Source: Pediococcus acidilactici DSM 20284 (GTDB taxonomy: Bacteria > Bacillota > Bacilli > Lactobacillales > Lactobacillaceae). Taken from it: a DNA stretch of 64,000 nt. Below, in pieces: positions 35,880-45,528 of this stretch; position 1 is the stretch's first letter, and every line of letters starts with the position of its first letter. Both the position numbers and the translations under genes were made by a program. The notes beneath the pieces were generated by a model. The model did no database searches and had not been told where the DNA came from. It saw only the letters and a list, made by a program, of their open reading frames with translations. The stretch spans positions 788,919 through 852,918 of the forward strand of contig NZ_GL397067.1 of assembly GCF_000146325.1 (NCBI RefSeq), written 5' to 3'.

Positions 35880-36686
35880 TTAAGAATCATTTTCGTTTAA
35901 AAAACGTTCAATTAATTCCATTTCAAAGCCTTTTTGATATAACGACCGTTTAATTTTAGTGGTTCGCTGGTATTCCGGTTGCCCCTGGTACCGACGTAAC
36001 AGTCGTTCACCCAATTTACGTAGCTTTTCGTATTCTGCATCGCTATCGACCGTAAATTCGATTTCAGCAAGTGCTTTTTCGATAATTTCGCTAGTGAAAC
36101 CCTTTTGCATCAAATTTTGCCGAATTTTCAACTGTTGTTGCCGGAGTGCTTGTGCCTGATGCCGTTTTTGCAGTTTCTGTCCGACCCGGACTGCTAGAGC
36201 CACCTGTTCAGCATCAGTAAATAGCTGCAATCCCGCTTGCAAGTCATTTTCCAGCACCCCTTTTTGCCGTAAATGATTAATTAGGTACCGGGGCCCCTTG
36301 TCGCCCGTCCGCATCATCGTGCGCACGTAGCTTTTGGCATACTCCCGATCGTCTAATAGATTCAAATCAGCTAGCTTAGCAATCACCGCTTCGATTACCG
36401 ACTCCTCGTAATCCTGCTGACGTAATTTTTGGCGTACCTCATTTTCCGTACGCAACTGCCCGGTTATATAGGTTAGCGCAATATTATAAGCCTCGGCATT
36501 AGTTTCATACTCGCCAATTTCCTTTAATAAAGTGCCGTTCACGGCCATCCCCTTACCTAACCGAAAGTGAATGAAGGTTTCCTCGCTAATTGGAAAAGCG
36601 TACTCGCCATCCAAAAAAACGTTGTAACGCCCCGCCCGTTTTTGTGCGGTAATTTTAGTAATTTTTTTAGTTTCTTCAGAATTAAT
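35880..36686 (-). CDS. recX: Regulatory protein RecX, unusual start
   Basis: A RecA modulator of about 268 residues. It has three-helix RecX repeats, with AYNIALTYITGQLRTENEVRQKL (near 67) and LADLNLLDDREYAKSYVRTM (near 107). The beginning (TKKITKITAQKRAGRYNVFL) matches RecX of lactobacilli. No ATG or GTG is available. The open frame allows TTG at 36695, which abuts AAGGAG with no spacing, or ATT at 36686, which has 9-base spacing and is followed by AAT as in the small gene at 25952. I give the ATT coordinate; the TTG would add three residues. It is divergent from the flavodoxin gene. Confidence 0.85.
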   Translation of the reverse strand: MNSEETKKITKITAQKRAGRYNVFLDGEYAFPISEETFIHFRLGKGMAVNGTLLKEIGEYETNAEAYNIALTYITGQLRTENEVRQKLRQQDYEESVIEAVIAKLADLNLLDDREYAKSYVRTMMRTGDKGPRYLINHLRQKGVLENDLQAGLQLFTDAEQVALAVRVGQKLQKRHQAQALRQQQLKIRQNLMQKGFTSEIIEKALAEIEFTVDSDAEYEKLRKLGERLLRRYQGQPEYQRTTKIKRSLYQKGFEMELIERFLNENDS

Positions 36687-36704
36687 GTTAATCAACTCCT
36701 TTTT

Positions 36705-36713
36705 TGCTATACT
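36705..36713 (+). promoter_or_regulatory. Extended -10 element of the flavodoxin gene
   Basis: TGCTATACT lies 35 bases upstream of the flavodoxin ATG. No clear -35 box was found. Confidence 0.5.
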
Positions 36714-36747
36714 TTGATAGGAAAATATTGGAAAGAAGGATCAAACT

Positions 36748-37206
36748 ATGCCAACTGCAAAAGTTGTTTTTGCTACCATCACTGGTAATAATGAGGACTG
36801 TGCTGACATCATTACCGAAGCTTTAGAAGATTTAGGCGTGGAAGTTGACGAAACCGAAATTTCACAAACCGATGCTGCCGAACTTAAAGACTACGACATT
36901 AACGTCATTGTCCCCTACACCTATGACGAAGGAGCACTGCCCGAAGAGGGTCTCGACTTTTACGACGACCTAGCCGACCTTGATTTGAGCGGCAAAATTT
37001 ACGGAGTCGCTGGATCAGGAGACACATTCTACGAAGAATTTTATTGCGTCGCCGTTGACAAGTTTAGTGAAGCTCTCACTAAGGCTAACGCAACTAAGGG
37101 AACTGCCGATCTTAAGATTAACTTAGCTCCCGAATCGCAAGAGGATCTCGATCACCTAGATCAATTCGCCCAAGATTTGGTTGACGCCTATAATGCCCAA
37201 AATTAA
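36748..37206 (+). CDS. Flavodoxin
   Basis: A 152-residue acidic FMN-binding electron carrier. The phosphate-binding loop is FATITGNNEDCADII (residues 8-22), the aromatic loop VPYTYDEGALPEEGLDFYDD near 60, and YGVAGSGDTFYEEFYCVAVD near 92 completes the FMN site. GAAGGA precedes the ATG. It is a single gene followed by a strong terminator. Its electron partner is not in the window. Confidence 0.93.
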   Translation: MPTAKVVFATITGNNEDCADIITEALEDLGVEVDETEISQTDAAELKDYDINVIVPYTYDEGALPEEGLDFYDDLADLDLSGKIYGVAGSGDTFYEEFYCVAVDKFSEALTKANATKGTADLKINLAPESQEDLDHLDQFAQDLVDAYNAQN

Positions 37207-37220
37207 TTCTTGTATGTAGC

Positions 37221-37263
37221 AAAGCGTAGAAGCTGAATTTGGTTCAGTTTCTACGCTTTTTGG
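37221..37263 (+). terminator. Terminator of the flavodoxin gene
   Basis: AAGCGTAGAAGCTGAA pairs with TTCAGTTTCTACGCTT, then TTT. Confidence 0.85.
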
Positions 37264-37342
37264 TTTGCAAACTTTTACTGCCGAATCCTAACCACCACGA
37301 TTAAAGATTTCCTTCAACTATATTATAGCAAAGGTACCCACT

Positions 37343-37399
37343 AAAAAAGCTAAACCCGTCACTTAAAGACGGAGCGCCTCGTAATCGTGACGAGTTTAC
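37343..37399 (-). terminator. Terminator of the GNAT gene
   Basis: AAACTCGTCAC pairs with GTGACGGGTTT on the minus strand, followed by AGCTTTTTTAG. Confidence 0.7.
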
Positions 37400-37407
37400 T
37401 TTTCAAG

Positions 37408-38034
37408 TTAAGCTAATTGCCCGGGAAGAACACGCTTTTCTTTTGACGGAAATTGCTGGTCAAATTTATTAACGTCGCTTTCACTGACGTAATATGCTGA
37501 AGGCGTGTAGTAGAGTGCTTCTTGTGCTTGCTCAAAGAAGCCTTCCCGTAATTCCTTTGCCAAAAAATATGGGATTTCTCCGTTTTCAGGTTCACCCGCG
37601 TAACGAATTCCCTTAGTAGTCGCAACTTCAAAACCAGCGTGTTTATAAAAGGCTAAGTTACCTTCAATGCATAGTACAGAGGCCCCCCATTTACGCGCTT
37701 GAGCAATGCCATAATCGAGCAGCTTTTTCCCATACCCCTTCCGTTGGTAAGCCGGGGCAATTGATAATGGTCCAAATGTTAAAACGGGCACTTCATTCCC
37801 GTTTTTATCAACCATTTTTGCCTTCACAAAGCAAATTTGACCGATAATTTGGTGACCTTTTTCCATCACCAAGTTAAGCTGAGGAACAAACTCGGAGCTT
37901 TTGCGTAAAACATGTAATACGTAATGTTCATAACAACCTGGCCGATAAACGTTCCAAAAGGCTTCCCGCACCATCGCTTCCGTTTCCCGGTAGTCAGCTG
38001 GTTGTTCTAAACGAATCAAATAATCTTTTTCCAT
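37408..38034 (-). CDS. GNAT family N-acetyltransferase
   Basis: A 208-residue acetyl-CoA-dependent acetyltransferase. The acetyl-CoA loop is PAYQRKGYGKKLLDYGIAQ (near 95-113), preceded by the strand VLTFGPLSIA and followed by LCIEGNLAFYKHAGFEVA. It resembles the YhbS-like subgroup (EAFWNVYRPGCYEHYVLH near 25). The start at 38034 follows AAGGAG at 9 bases; the earlier in-frame ATG is rejected. The substrate is unknown. Confidence 0.88.
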   Translation of the reverse strand: MEKDYLIRLEQPADYRETEAMVREAFWNVYRPGCYEHYVLHVLRKSSEFVPQLNLVMEKGHQIIGQICFVKAKMVDKNGNEVPVLTFGPLSIAPAYQRKGYGKKLLDYGIAQARKWGASVLCIEGNLAFYKHAGFEVATTKGIRYAGEPENGEIPYFLAKELREGFFEQAQEALYYTPSAYYVSESDVNKFDQQFPSKEKRVLPGQLA

Positions 38035-38407
38035 TTTAACGCTCTCCTTAAGAATTGAATTCAATGGCAATTCCAGAAGATTTGTAGGCCAAACCTTCTG
38101 GCTAACCTACAATCGCTAAGGTGCTGTAATTAATCATTCAACCTCTCCTTAATAAATTTGTTTTGAGCTTATCAAAGAGGGTTAGGAAATTCAAGAAAAT
38201 ACCCTACAATTACAAATTTCCAGAATCATTTTAATTGTCATTGGCGTTATTTTGGCTAACTTAGCGGGTAATCATTAAAATAACTGCCATATGTAAAAAA
38301 GTGTGCCCCTAGTATTCAATAGGGGTACACTTTTTAGTTTGCTAAACATTTTAATTATTTTTGCCTTTTAGTTTCCATTTGCAGAAAACTCATTATTTCT
38401 TCGTCGC
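38035..38407. other. Intergenic stretch between the GNAT gene and rlmD
   Basis: Contains the GNAT leader and the strong bidirectional terminator at 38295-38336. No coding region or other structure was seen. Confidence 0.6.
38295..38336. terminator. Bidirectional terminator after rlmD
   Basis: AAAAAGTGTGCCCCTA pairs with TAGGGGTACACTTTTT. A and T runs on both sides. Confidence 0.88.
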
Positions 38408-39775
38408 TTAGCTCCTCGACATTACTGTGACGCTCTCAACATGCGGCGTCTGCGGGAACTGGTCCACCGGCGTGATTGGTTGATCCACCTTGTAGCCTTG
38501 AGCCTGGAACCGGTCGATGTCTCGAACCAGCGTTGCTGGGTTACAACTGACGTAAACCACTCGTTTAGGAGCCATTGCCACGGTTGCGTTAATCACACTT
38601 TCGTCGAGGCCTTTGCGTGGCGGATCCACTACCACAACGTCTGGTTGCATCCCTTCAGCTTGCCACTTCGCCATTTGGTCTTCCGCCTTGCCGACCACAA
38701 ATTTAACGTTCTTAGCTTGGTTTTGAACGGCGTTAACCTTCGCATCCTGGACGGCTTCCTTAACAATTTCGACTCCGTAAACTTTCTTGGCGGCTTGCGC
38801 CATCGCTAGGGAAATCGTCCCAATTCCACTATAAACGTCCAAGACCGTTTCTTTACCAGTTAAGCCGGCTTTTTCGATTGCTAGCTGGTAGAGCTTCTCG
38901 GTTTGCACTGGGTTAACTTGGTAGAAGGAATGTGCTGAAATGATGAATTTTTGACCCAACAATTCGTCGTGAATAACCGATTCACCTGCCAACAGGCGAT
39001 CTTCCTTCCCCATAATAACGTTAGTCTGCTTAGGGTTAATATTTTGAATTACGCTAACTACCCCATCAATTTGATGAATAGCCGCAGCAATTTCGTCTAA
39101 ATGGGAAACTGAGCTGGTGCGGGTGATCAACACCACCATAATTTCGCCCGAACGCCGGCCCCGACGGACCATGATATTTCGCACTACGCCGCGTTGGTTA
39201 ATTTCGTCGTAAGGTTCAATTTGGTATTCGCGTAAAATGTCTCGAACTTTGAGGATTACTTGGTCAATTACCGGGTCTTGAATGTAAAAATCTTCAATCG
39301 GCACTAAATCATGCGAGCCGCGCTTGAAAAAGCCGGTGGCTAACTGTCCCTTAACTTTTCGAACCGGAACCTGCGCTTTATTTCGGTATCCCGTTGGATT
39401 TTCCATCCCGACCGTTTCCGCAACTTCAATTTGTTCCAAGTGAGACTTTTGCAATAAGTTCTTAATTTGAGTTTGCTTAAATTTTAATTGCGCGGGGTAC
39501 GCAATGTGTTGCAACGGTGCAATTCCCGTTTGCGTATACGCGACATCATTTCCCGCAACCCGGTCTGGGCTTTCCACTAGAACCTTTTCTACCCGGCCAA
39601 ACGCAAAATTTTTCTGCACTTTAGTGATTTTGACTTGAATTTGTTCGCCTGGGATACTGTCGGCAATGAAAATTGGAAAATGCTCGATTTTAGCTACGCC
39701 CATCCCTTGATAAGTTAAGTCGGTAATGGCTACCATATACGTTTGGTTTTTTTCTACTGGTGCTTTAATTTTCAT
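38408..39775 (-). CDS. rlmD: 23S rRNA (uracil-5-)-methyltransferase, RlmD/RlmCD type
   Basis: A 455-residue S-adenosylmethionine-dependent enzyme making 5-methyluridine in 23S rRNA. The TRAM RNA-binding domain covers about 1-65. The SAM motif is LDVYSGIGTISLAMAQ (near 315) and motif IV is VVVDPPRKGLDES (near 385). The catalytic Cys is in VYVSCNPATLVRD (near 415). No Cys cluster of the iron-sulfur type is seen in the linker, as is common for Gram-positive RlmCD. Repeat A lies upstream. Confidence 0.93.
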   Translation of the reverse strand: MKIKAPVEKNQTYMVAITDLTYQGMGVAKIEHFPIFIADSIPGEQIQVKITKVQKNFAFGRVEKVLVESPDRVAGNDVAYTQTGIAPLQHIAYPAQLKFKQTQIKNLLQKSHLEQIEVAETVGMENPTGYRNKAQVPVRKVKGQLATGFFKRGSHDLVPIEDFYIQDPVIDQVILKVRDILREYQIEPYDEINQRGVVRNIMVRRGRRSGEIMVVLITRTSSVSHLDEIAAAIHQIDGVVSVIQNINPKQTNVIMGKEDRLLAGESVIHDELLGQKFIISAHSFYQVNPVQTEKLYQLAIEKAGLTGKETVLDVYSGIGTISLAMAQAAKKVYGVEIVKEAVQDAKVNAVQNQAKNVKFVVGKAEDQMAKWQAEGMQPDVVVVDPPRKGLDESVINATVAMAPKRVVYVSCNPATLVRDIDRFQAQGYKVDQPITPVDQFPQTPHVESVTVMSRS

Positions 39776-39806
39776 TGATTTCCCCTTATTGATAATCTAA
39801 TAAACA

Positions 39807-39921
39807 GAGTGGGACAAAAGCCGGGTAGTTTGTGAGCATTAACCGGAAATTACCGGTTCCGACTGATGTTGCCGGAATTACCGATTTCAGGTTAAGCGGA
39901 GCAAACTGACTTTTGTCCCAC
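39807..39921 (+). repeat. Intergenic palindromic repeat, copy A
   Basis: The best copy. GTGGGACAAAAG and CTTTTGTCCCAC are perfect outer arms. The inner arms AGTTTGTGAGCATTAACC and GGTTAAGCGGAGCAAACT pair imperfectly. The centre has GGAAATTACCGG-type repeats. It lies between dagK and rlmD. Confidence 0.8.
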
Positions 39922-39948
39922 ATTTTAGCTTCATTTAAGTTAATGGTT

Positions 39949-39992
39949 CAAAATGCTTTTCAGTGCTTTATGGATCCTTGAAAAACACTTTT
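39949..39992 (+). repeat. Companion hairpin of repeat A
   Basis: CAAAATGCTTTTCA and CTTGAAAAACACTTTTG, 27 bases after repeat A. On the minus strand it lies after dagK and may end its transcript. Confidence 0.5.
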
Positions 39993-40048
39993 GATTTTTA
40001 ATGCATGACGATTAGCAGTGATCAACCGTAGTTAGTCACGGTGCATGA

Positions 40049-41047
40049 TCACTCTTGATCATCATCCTGTGATAAATTTTGAACTTCAGCAACAAATTGT
40101 TCTTCAACTTGGCGATACTCATCGTCTTCCGGTTCGCTGACCGGGACGCTATCTAAATTAGTAAACATGTCGATATGCCGTTTTAGGTTCTTGAAAATCA
40201 TTGGGGCATCACCACCATATTCACCATCTAAATTAACCATGACCCGTTCATTAACCGGATTAACGACGACCTTACGCGCCTTTCGGTAAATAATCCGCGG
40301 GTCGTCAACGTGCTTGCCGTTAAGCGCCTTGACCATCAAGTGTAACAAGTCAGGTAAACTGCTAGATTTCACGATGATCATGGTGAATTTTCCATCATCT
40401 AACGAGGCGTCGGGCACAATTTGTTCAAAGCCCCCAATTGAATTGGTTAATGCCAAGAAGAACATGGACGCTTGCCCATGGAAATGTTCTCCATCGTACT
40501 CAATATCCATCTCGACCGGCTTCACCCGGGGCAACATTTCCGCCCCCTTCACGATGTAAGCTAAGTATCCAAAAATACTCTTCAAGTTGGATGGCACGTC
40601 GTAGGTCAATTCGGTCAGCAAACCACCCGCTGCGATATTAATGAAGTAGTTATCCCCGGCTTTACCAATGTCCATCTTCATCCGTTGATTTTGGAGCACT
40701 ACCTTTGCGGCCGCCACCGGATCTTCCCGTGGAATCCGTAAAGCCCGGGCGTAGTCGTTGGTGGTTCCAGCAGGGATGATTGCCAATTTAGGCCGCCGGT
40801 GGAGCGGAGCGATCCCGTTGACCACTTCGTTAATGGTCCCGTCGCCGCCCGCTGCCACAACTAAGTCAAAACCATCCTTAGCAGCTCGGTGCGCTTCGTT
40901 TTTGGCAGAATTAGGTTCCGGAGTTGTTGCAAATGCACTGGTCTCATATCCCGCCTTCTCAAATACCGCCAGAATTTCAACTAAATGCTGCTTGATCATT
41001 TCCCGACCCGAAGTCGGGTTATATATAATACGCGCACGTTTTCGCAT
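40049..41047 (-). CDS. dagK: Diacylglycerol kinase
   Basis: A 332-residue soluble lipid kinase of the DagK/DgkB type, recycling diacylglycerol released by lipoteichoic acid synthesis. RARIIYNPTSGRE is at the N-terminus, the nucleotide loop is VVAAGGDGTINEVVNGI (near 62-78) and IPAGTTNDYARAL is near 92. The conserved C-terminal NLDGEYGGDAP lies near 272. GGAGG precedes the ATG at 10 bases. It follows gatB by 27 bases and probably ends the camS/gatCAB-dagK unit. It complements the LtaS gene in this window functionally. Confidence 0.92.
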   Translation of the reverse strand: MRKRARIIYNPTSGREMIKQHLVEILAVFEKAGYETSAFATTPEPNSAKNEAHRAAKDGFDLVVAAGGDGTINEVVNGIAPLHRRPKLAIIPAGTTNDYARALRIPREDPVAAAKVVLQNQRMKMDIGKAGDNYFINIAAGGLLTELTYDVPSNLKSIFGYLAYIVKGAEMLPRVKPVEMDIEYDGEHFHGQASMFFLALTNSIGGFEQIVPDASLDDGKFTMIIVKSSSLPDLLHLMVKALNGKHVDDPRIIYRKARKVVVNPVNERVMVNLDGEYGGDAPMIFKNLKRHIDMFTNLDSVPVSEPEDDEYRQVEEQFVAEVQNLSQDDDQE

Positions 41048-41074
41048 CGCACGTTTTCCTCCGCTTCTATTCCA

Positions 41075-42502
41075 CTAACGAGCGTTGAGCTCTTGCATTA
41101 AGATTTGATTTACCACCTTCGGGTTCGCCTGTCCCTTAGTTTGTTTCATGATTTGCCCAACTAAGAAACCAACGGCCCGATCTTTTCCGTTCTTAAAGTC
41201 AATTACCGATTGTTCGTTATCATCAACTACTTGCGTAATGATTGGCTTCAAAATTGCTGGATCGGAAAGTTGTACCAAGCCCTTTTCCTTTACCCAGCTA
41301 ACTGGTTCTTCGCCCTTAGTAATTGCCTTGAAGACTTTCTTAGCAATCTTCGAAGAAATGGTTTCGTCACTGATCATCTTAACCATGCTAGCAAGGTGTT
41401 CTGGCGTAATCTTCGTGTCTTGTAAGTCAACCTTTTGATCGTTCAAGTAGGCGTTTACGTCACCCATTAAGTAGTTAGCAACCAACTTAGGATCTGCATC
41501 AAAGGCAATTGCTGCTTCAAAGAAGTCGGACATTTCCTTCGTTTGGGTAAGCACCATGGCATCGTAGTCACTTAAGCCCAGTTCGTTAACGTAACGCGCA
41601 CGCCGTTTACCAGGCATTTCCGGCATCTTGTCTTCTACCGCCTTGATCCATTCATCACTGATGGTGATGCTTGGTAAATCTGGTTCAGGGAAGTAACGGT
41701 AATCGTCCGCGCCTTCCTTAACCCGCATTAGGATGGTTTGACCAGTGGCTTCATCGTAACGCCGGGTTTCCGGACGCACTTCTCCACCGGATAATAAAAG
41801 CTTTTGCTGCCGCTTTTCTTCGTAAGCCAATCCCTTCCGGACGAAGTTAAAGGAGTTGATATTCTTCAATTCGGCCTTGGTACCATAAGTATTTGAGCCT
41901 TCCGGACGGATGGAAATGTTAACGTCCACCCGCATGGAACCTTCTTCCATCTTCACGTCTGAAATCCCAGTAAACTGAATCCGTTGCCGAAGTGCTTCCA
42001 AATATGCGTAAGCTTCGTCCGGTGATTCAATATCTGGTTTAGAAACAATTTCAATTAGCGGGGTTCCCTGCCGGTTCAAGTCGACGTAGGAGTAGCCGTT
42101 AGGGTTATGGGTATTCTTACCGGCATCTTCTTCGATGTGCATTTCGGCAATCCCAACTTTTTTCTTCTTGCCGTCTACTTCGATTTCGATCCAGCCGTCC
42201 GTTCCAATAGGCGTATCTGCTTGGGTAATTTGGTATGCCTTAGGATTATCTGGATAGAAGTAATTCTTCCGGTCAAAATGCTGGGTCCGAGCAATGTTAG
42301 CATGTAATGCCTTGGCAGCCATCATTCCGGCTTCCACAACCCCTTTGTTAGTTTGGGGCAAAACGCCGGGATATCCCCAGTCAATTACGTTAGTATTTTC
42401 GTTCGGCTGATCCCCAAATTCTACGGGTGAAGGACTAAATATTTTGGAATTAGTTTTTAATTCGATGTGGACTTCAAGTCCGATAGTGGTTTTAAAATTC
42501 AT
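41075..42502 (-). CDS. gatB: Aspartyl/glutamyl-tRNA amidotransferase subunit B
   Basis: A 475-residue kinase-like subunit that activates the acyl group of misacylated Glu-tRNA(Gln) or Asp-tRNA(Asn). The start [17 protein letters not shown] and the cradle motifs ([22 protein letters not shown] near 125, [15 protein letters not shown] near 158) are typical. The tail domain (about 330-475) ends [13 protein letters not shown]. It overlaps the gatA stop by one base, so the subunits are translated together. Confidence 0.96.
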   Translation of the reverse strand: MNFKTTIGLEVHIELKTNSKIFSPSPVEFGDQPNENTNVIDWGYPGVLPQTNKGVVEAGMMAAKALHANIARTQHFDRKNYFYPDNPKAYQITQADTPIGTDGWIEIEVDGKKKKVGIAEMHIEEDAGKNTHNPNGYSYVDLNRQGTPLIEIVSKPDIESPDEAYAYLEALRQRIQFTGISDVKMEEGSMRVDVNISIRPEGSNTYGTKAELKNINSFNFVRKGLAYEEKRQQKLLLSGGEVRPETRRYDEATGQTILMRVKEGADDYRYFPEPDLPSITISDEWIKAVEDKMPEMPGKRRARYVNELGLSDYDAMVLTQTKEMSDFFEAAIAFDADPKLVANYLMGDVNAYLNDQKVDLQDTKITPEHLASMVKMISDETISSKIAKKVFKAITKGEEPVSWVKEKGLVQLSDPAILKPIITQVVDDNEQSVIDFKNGKDRAVGFLVGQIMKQTKGQANPKVVNQILMQELNAR

Positions 42503-43962
42503 TATTTGTCCTCCGTTTCAGGGTGTTTTTGGTAAAAATTAGTTGCCGCTTCAAAAGCAGCCCCTGCTTGATACATAGTTTGTTCGTCAAATGGTTTAGC
42601 AATCATTTGTAAACCAACCGGCATCCCTTCGCTGAAGCCTGCTGGTAATGACATTGCTGGCAATCCCGCTAAGTTAACTGGGATCGTCAACACGTCGTTC
42701 ATGTACATGGTCGTTGGGTCATCAACTTCCGCACCAATTTTATAAGCTGGAGTTGGTGCAGTTGGCCCAATGATTAAGTCGTAATTTTCGAAAACTTTAT
42801 TGAAGTCGTCGATGATTAAAGTCCGCACTTGGGCAGCCTTCTTGAAGAATGCATCGTATGATCCAGCTGAAAGTGCGTAAGTTCCCAGCATGATCCGGCG
42901 CTTAACTTCATCGCCAAATCCTTCGGAACGAGATTTTACGTAAACGTCTTCTAGGTTCTTTACGTCGTCCGCCCGGTAACCGTAGCGAATCCCATCAAAA
43001 CGTTGCAAGTTGGAAGAAGCTTCTGACGAACCAATGATGTAGTAAGCCGCCACCCCGTAGTTACTCCGTGGTAGGGAAACTTCTTCGACCGTTGCTCCTA
43101 AATCTGTTAACGTTTGAACGGCTTGTTTGATGGTTGCCTTAACGTCTTCGTTAATTCCCTTGCCAAGGTATTCTTTAGGAAGGGCGATCTTCATCCCTTT
43201 AATATCTTGTCCAATCTTAGCCGTGAAATCGGGAACTTTCTTGTCCGAACTAGTAAGGTCCCGTTCGTCCATTCCAGCAATGATGTTCAATAAGGCTGCG
43301 TTATCCTTGACCGTTCTCGTCATCGGACCGATTTGGTCTAAGCTTGAACCAAATGCGATCAATCCGTAACGCGAAATCCGACCGTACGTTGGTTTTACCC
43401 CAACAATTCCGGTATAGGAAGCTGGTTGGCGAATGGAGCCCCCAGTATCTGAACCAAGTGCGGCAATCGAATTCCCAGCCGCGACCGTGGTTGCTGAACC
43501 ACCAGAAGAACCACCGGGAACTTTAGTGTGGTCCCATGGATTCCGGGTCGTACCGTAAAAAGAAGTTTCTGTTGAACCACCCATCGCAAATTCATCTAGG
43601 TTAGTTTTTCCAATGACGATTACGTCGTTAGCCTTTAAACGTTCAATTACCGTCGCGTCGTAAATGGGCGTAAAATTACTCAACATCTTTGAAGAAGCGG
43701 TCGTTTTTAAGCCCTTAGTAACGATGTTGTCCTTAACGGCAATGGGAATTCCTGCCCATAAGTTGTCAGGGTCAACGCCCTTTTCGTCAATCGCTTGTGC
43801 TTGCTTTAAAGCTTCGTCGCGGTTAATGGTGACAAAATCGTTTAAAACGGCTTGGTCAGCTTCGATTTGGTCTAACGTTTGGGATACCAACTCCGTAACG
43901 GTTAATTCCCGGTCAACCAATTTTTGATGGAGTTCGGTCACCGTAATATCAAAAAACTTCAT
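42502..43962 (-). CDS. gatA: Aspartyl/glutamyl-tRNA amidotransferase subunit A
   Basis: A 486-residue glutamine amidase subunit. The Ser-cisSer-Lys triad is visible: Lys in [12 protein letters not shown] (near 78), [15 protein letters not shown] (near 150) and [15 protein letters not shown] (near 172). The C-terminal amidase-family [18 protein letters not shown] is present near 430. It overlaps gatC and gatB by one base each, forming gatC-gatA-gatB. Confidence 0.96.
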   Translation of the reverse strand: MKFFDITVTELHQKLVDRELTVTELVSQTLDQIEADQAVLNDFVTINRDEALKQAQAIDEKGVDPDNLWAGIPIAVKDNIVTKGLKTTASSKMLSNFTPIYDATVIERLKANDVIVIGKTNLDEFAMGGSTETSFYGTTRNPWDHTKVPGGSSGGSATTVAAGNSIAALGSDTGGSIRQPASYTGIVGVKPTYGRISRYGLIAFGSSLDQIGPMTRTVKDNAALLNIIAGMDERDLTSSDKKVPDFTAKIGQDIKGMKIALPKEYLGKGINEDVKATIKQAVQTLTDLGATVEEVSLPRSNYGVAAYYIIGSSEASSNLQRFDGIRYGYRADDVKNLEDVYVKSRSEGFGDEVKRRIMLGTYALSAGSYDAFFKKAAQVRTLIIDDFNKVFENYDLIIGPTAPTPAYKIGAEVDDPTTMYMNDVLTIPVNLAGLPAMSLPAGFSEGMPVGLQMIAKPFDEQTMYQAGAAFEAATNFYQKHPETEDK

Positions 43963-44276
43963 TATGCTTCCTCACTTTCATCAAGAATTGCGGGAACCCG
44001 AATGAACCCGTCTTCAGTATCGGGTGCGTTATTTAAGAGTGCTTCCTTATCTCCTGAACGAACGGCTTGATCTTCGCGCATCCGGTTCAATTGATCAGTT
44101 ACGTTGAACGTTGGTTCCACGTTAGTCGTATCGACTTCGTTTAATTGCTCAACTAGGTCGATGATATCTTCGAATTGATTTGTAAACTTTTCTAATTGGG
44201 CATCATCTAATTTTAATTTAGCCAACGTAGCTACGTGTGCTACGTCGTTTTTGGTAATGTTATTTTCAACTGTCAT
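43962..44276 (-). CDS. gatC: Aspartyl/glutamyl-tRNA amidotransferase subunit C
   Basis: A 104-residue subunit that stabilises GatA-GatB. It opens [21 protein letters not shown] with the conserved [19 protein letters not shown], and closes with [13 protein letters not shown], the usual GatC end. An upstream open frame runs into camS in another register; the ATG at 44276 follows GAAAGGAA and gives the usual length. Confidence 0.95.
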   Translation of the reverse strand: MTVENNITKNDVAHVATLAKLKLDDAQLEKFTNQFEDIIDLVEQLNEVDTTNVEPTFNVTDQLNRMREDQAVRSGDKEALLNNAPDTEDGFIRVPAILDESEEA

Positions 44277-44295
44277 TGCTTGCTTCCTTTCAGAA

Positions 44296-45453
44296 TTAAT
44301 AGCTTGTAAAGACGTGCGAACTAAAGGTCTTATCCTTTGATGAACGGGATAAGAAGCTTTGAACGTCGTCACTCGAACGAATCGTAATGTCGATATTTAC
44401 CCCGCTTGGCAGGTATTTTTCTGCCTGGGTCGAAACAAACTGCGTGAAACTATTAATTTCTGTCTCACTATAGAATTGAGTGGTAATCGTCACGCTCATT
44501 CCTTGCATTGAATCCCCTTTGTAACGAGCCTTCGCGGTAATTCCGCTCAAGTTAGGGAAGAAACTTTCCACTTGAGTTTTGAAATTATCAAAAGCAGTCG
44601 AATCGTTGCTATTCGGCGTACTTTCGTTATCCCCAATTGGGTAAACCACGTTCTTATAATCCAAGTTTTTCCAACTAGCTAGTTGATTACCCTGGTTATT
44701 AGAATACCGGATAAAGGTTCCCCCGGTCAAACTATCATTAGACGCTTGTTTATAAACGGCAATCACGATCGGGATATCTTTGAATTCGTCTTTCTTCCGC
44801 AATCGTTGCAGTACTTCTTTAGCAATCCGCGTACTTTGCTCTTTAATTTCCGCGTCCGAAATTTTAGTTTCGTATTCTGCACCATACTGCTTCTTTTGGT
44901 AATAGTCGACCGTGTTCATTGCTAGTCCAATCGTGACCCCCTTCAACTTCAAGGAGTTCCCCGATTTTTGCATGTAGTCTTGTTCTTCAAGTGCCTGCAA
45001 ATAAATCGGGTTTCGCTTATCAGGATCTTTAGAACCATTATCCTTCGGATTGAGGCCATCAGGGTTCTTCTTGGACTTTCGGTCTAGCCAACTTTGAACC
45101 GTATCCGAACTAAGGTATTGCCCCTCTTGGAAAACGTATTTAGATGGCGCGAAAACTTCTTTGGAGACGTCTTGCAAGCCCGTTTCAAAACTCTTCGTAT
45201 TATTTACGTTGCCATTTTGATCCGCAGTTAACCCACGGGACTTGCTGACCACGTACTTTCCATTTTTTATCACTCCGGCGTATTGTCCAGAAGAAGAGCC
45301 CGTTGTTTGATAAGTTGTCTTTTTATTTTTTTCACCGGTCACGTTATTGGTTGCCGACGACATAGAAGAATTATTTAATCCCCCACAAGCCGACAAACCG
45401 ACTCCGAGTAATAACGTGGCAACTAATAAGCTGATTTTTTTAGTTACTTTCAT
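44296..45453 (-). CDS. camS: CamS family sex pheromone lipoprotein
   Basis: A 385-residue lipoprotein anchored outside the membrane. The signal peptide has lipobox GLSACGG (Cys near 22), followed by a Ser/Asn-rich spacer. The body shows CamS blocks such as GVTIGLAMNTVDYYQKK (near 170) and IPIVIAVYKQASNDSLTGGTF (near 220). In enterococci the signal peptide of CamS yields a mating pheromone; in lactobacilli the role is unknown. The ATG at 45453 follows GAGGAA at 7 bases. It lies between pcrA and gatC, where ligA is often found first; ligA is not here. Confidence 0.88.
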   Translation of the reverse strand: MKVTKKISLLVATLLLGVGLSACGGLNNSSMSSATNNVTGEKNKKTTYQTTGSSSGQYAGVIKNGKYVVSKSRGLTADQNGNVNNTKSFETGLQDVSKEVFAPSKYVFQEGQYLSSDTVQSWLDRKSKKNPDGLNPKDNGSKDPDKRNPIYLQALEEQDYMQKSGNSLKLKGVTIGLAMNTVDYYQKKQYGAEYETKISDAEIKEQSTRIAKEVLQRLRKKDEFKDIPIVIAVYKQASNDSLTGGTFIRYSNNQGNQLASWKNLDYKNVVYPIGDNESTPNSNDSTAFDNFKTQVESFFPNLSGITAKARYKGDSMQGMSVTITTQFYSETEINSFTQFVSTQAEKYLPSGVNIDITIRSSDDVQSFLSRSSKDKTFSSHVFTSY

Positions 45454-45528
45454 AGAAAAGTTCCTCAAACTTTCGTTATATACCTAATTATACCGCTAAA
45501 ATAAATCACATCTTGTCTAAGGTTAAGC

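Noticed and set aside
38441-38809. 122-codon plus-strand frame inside rlmD
   Set aside because: Antisense shadow of a well-conserved methyltransferase.
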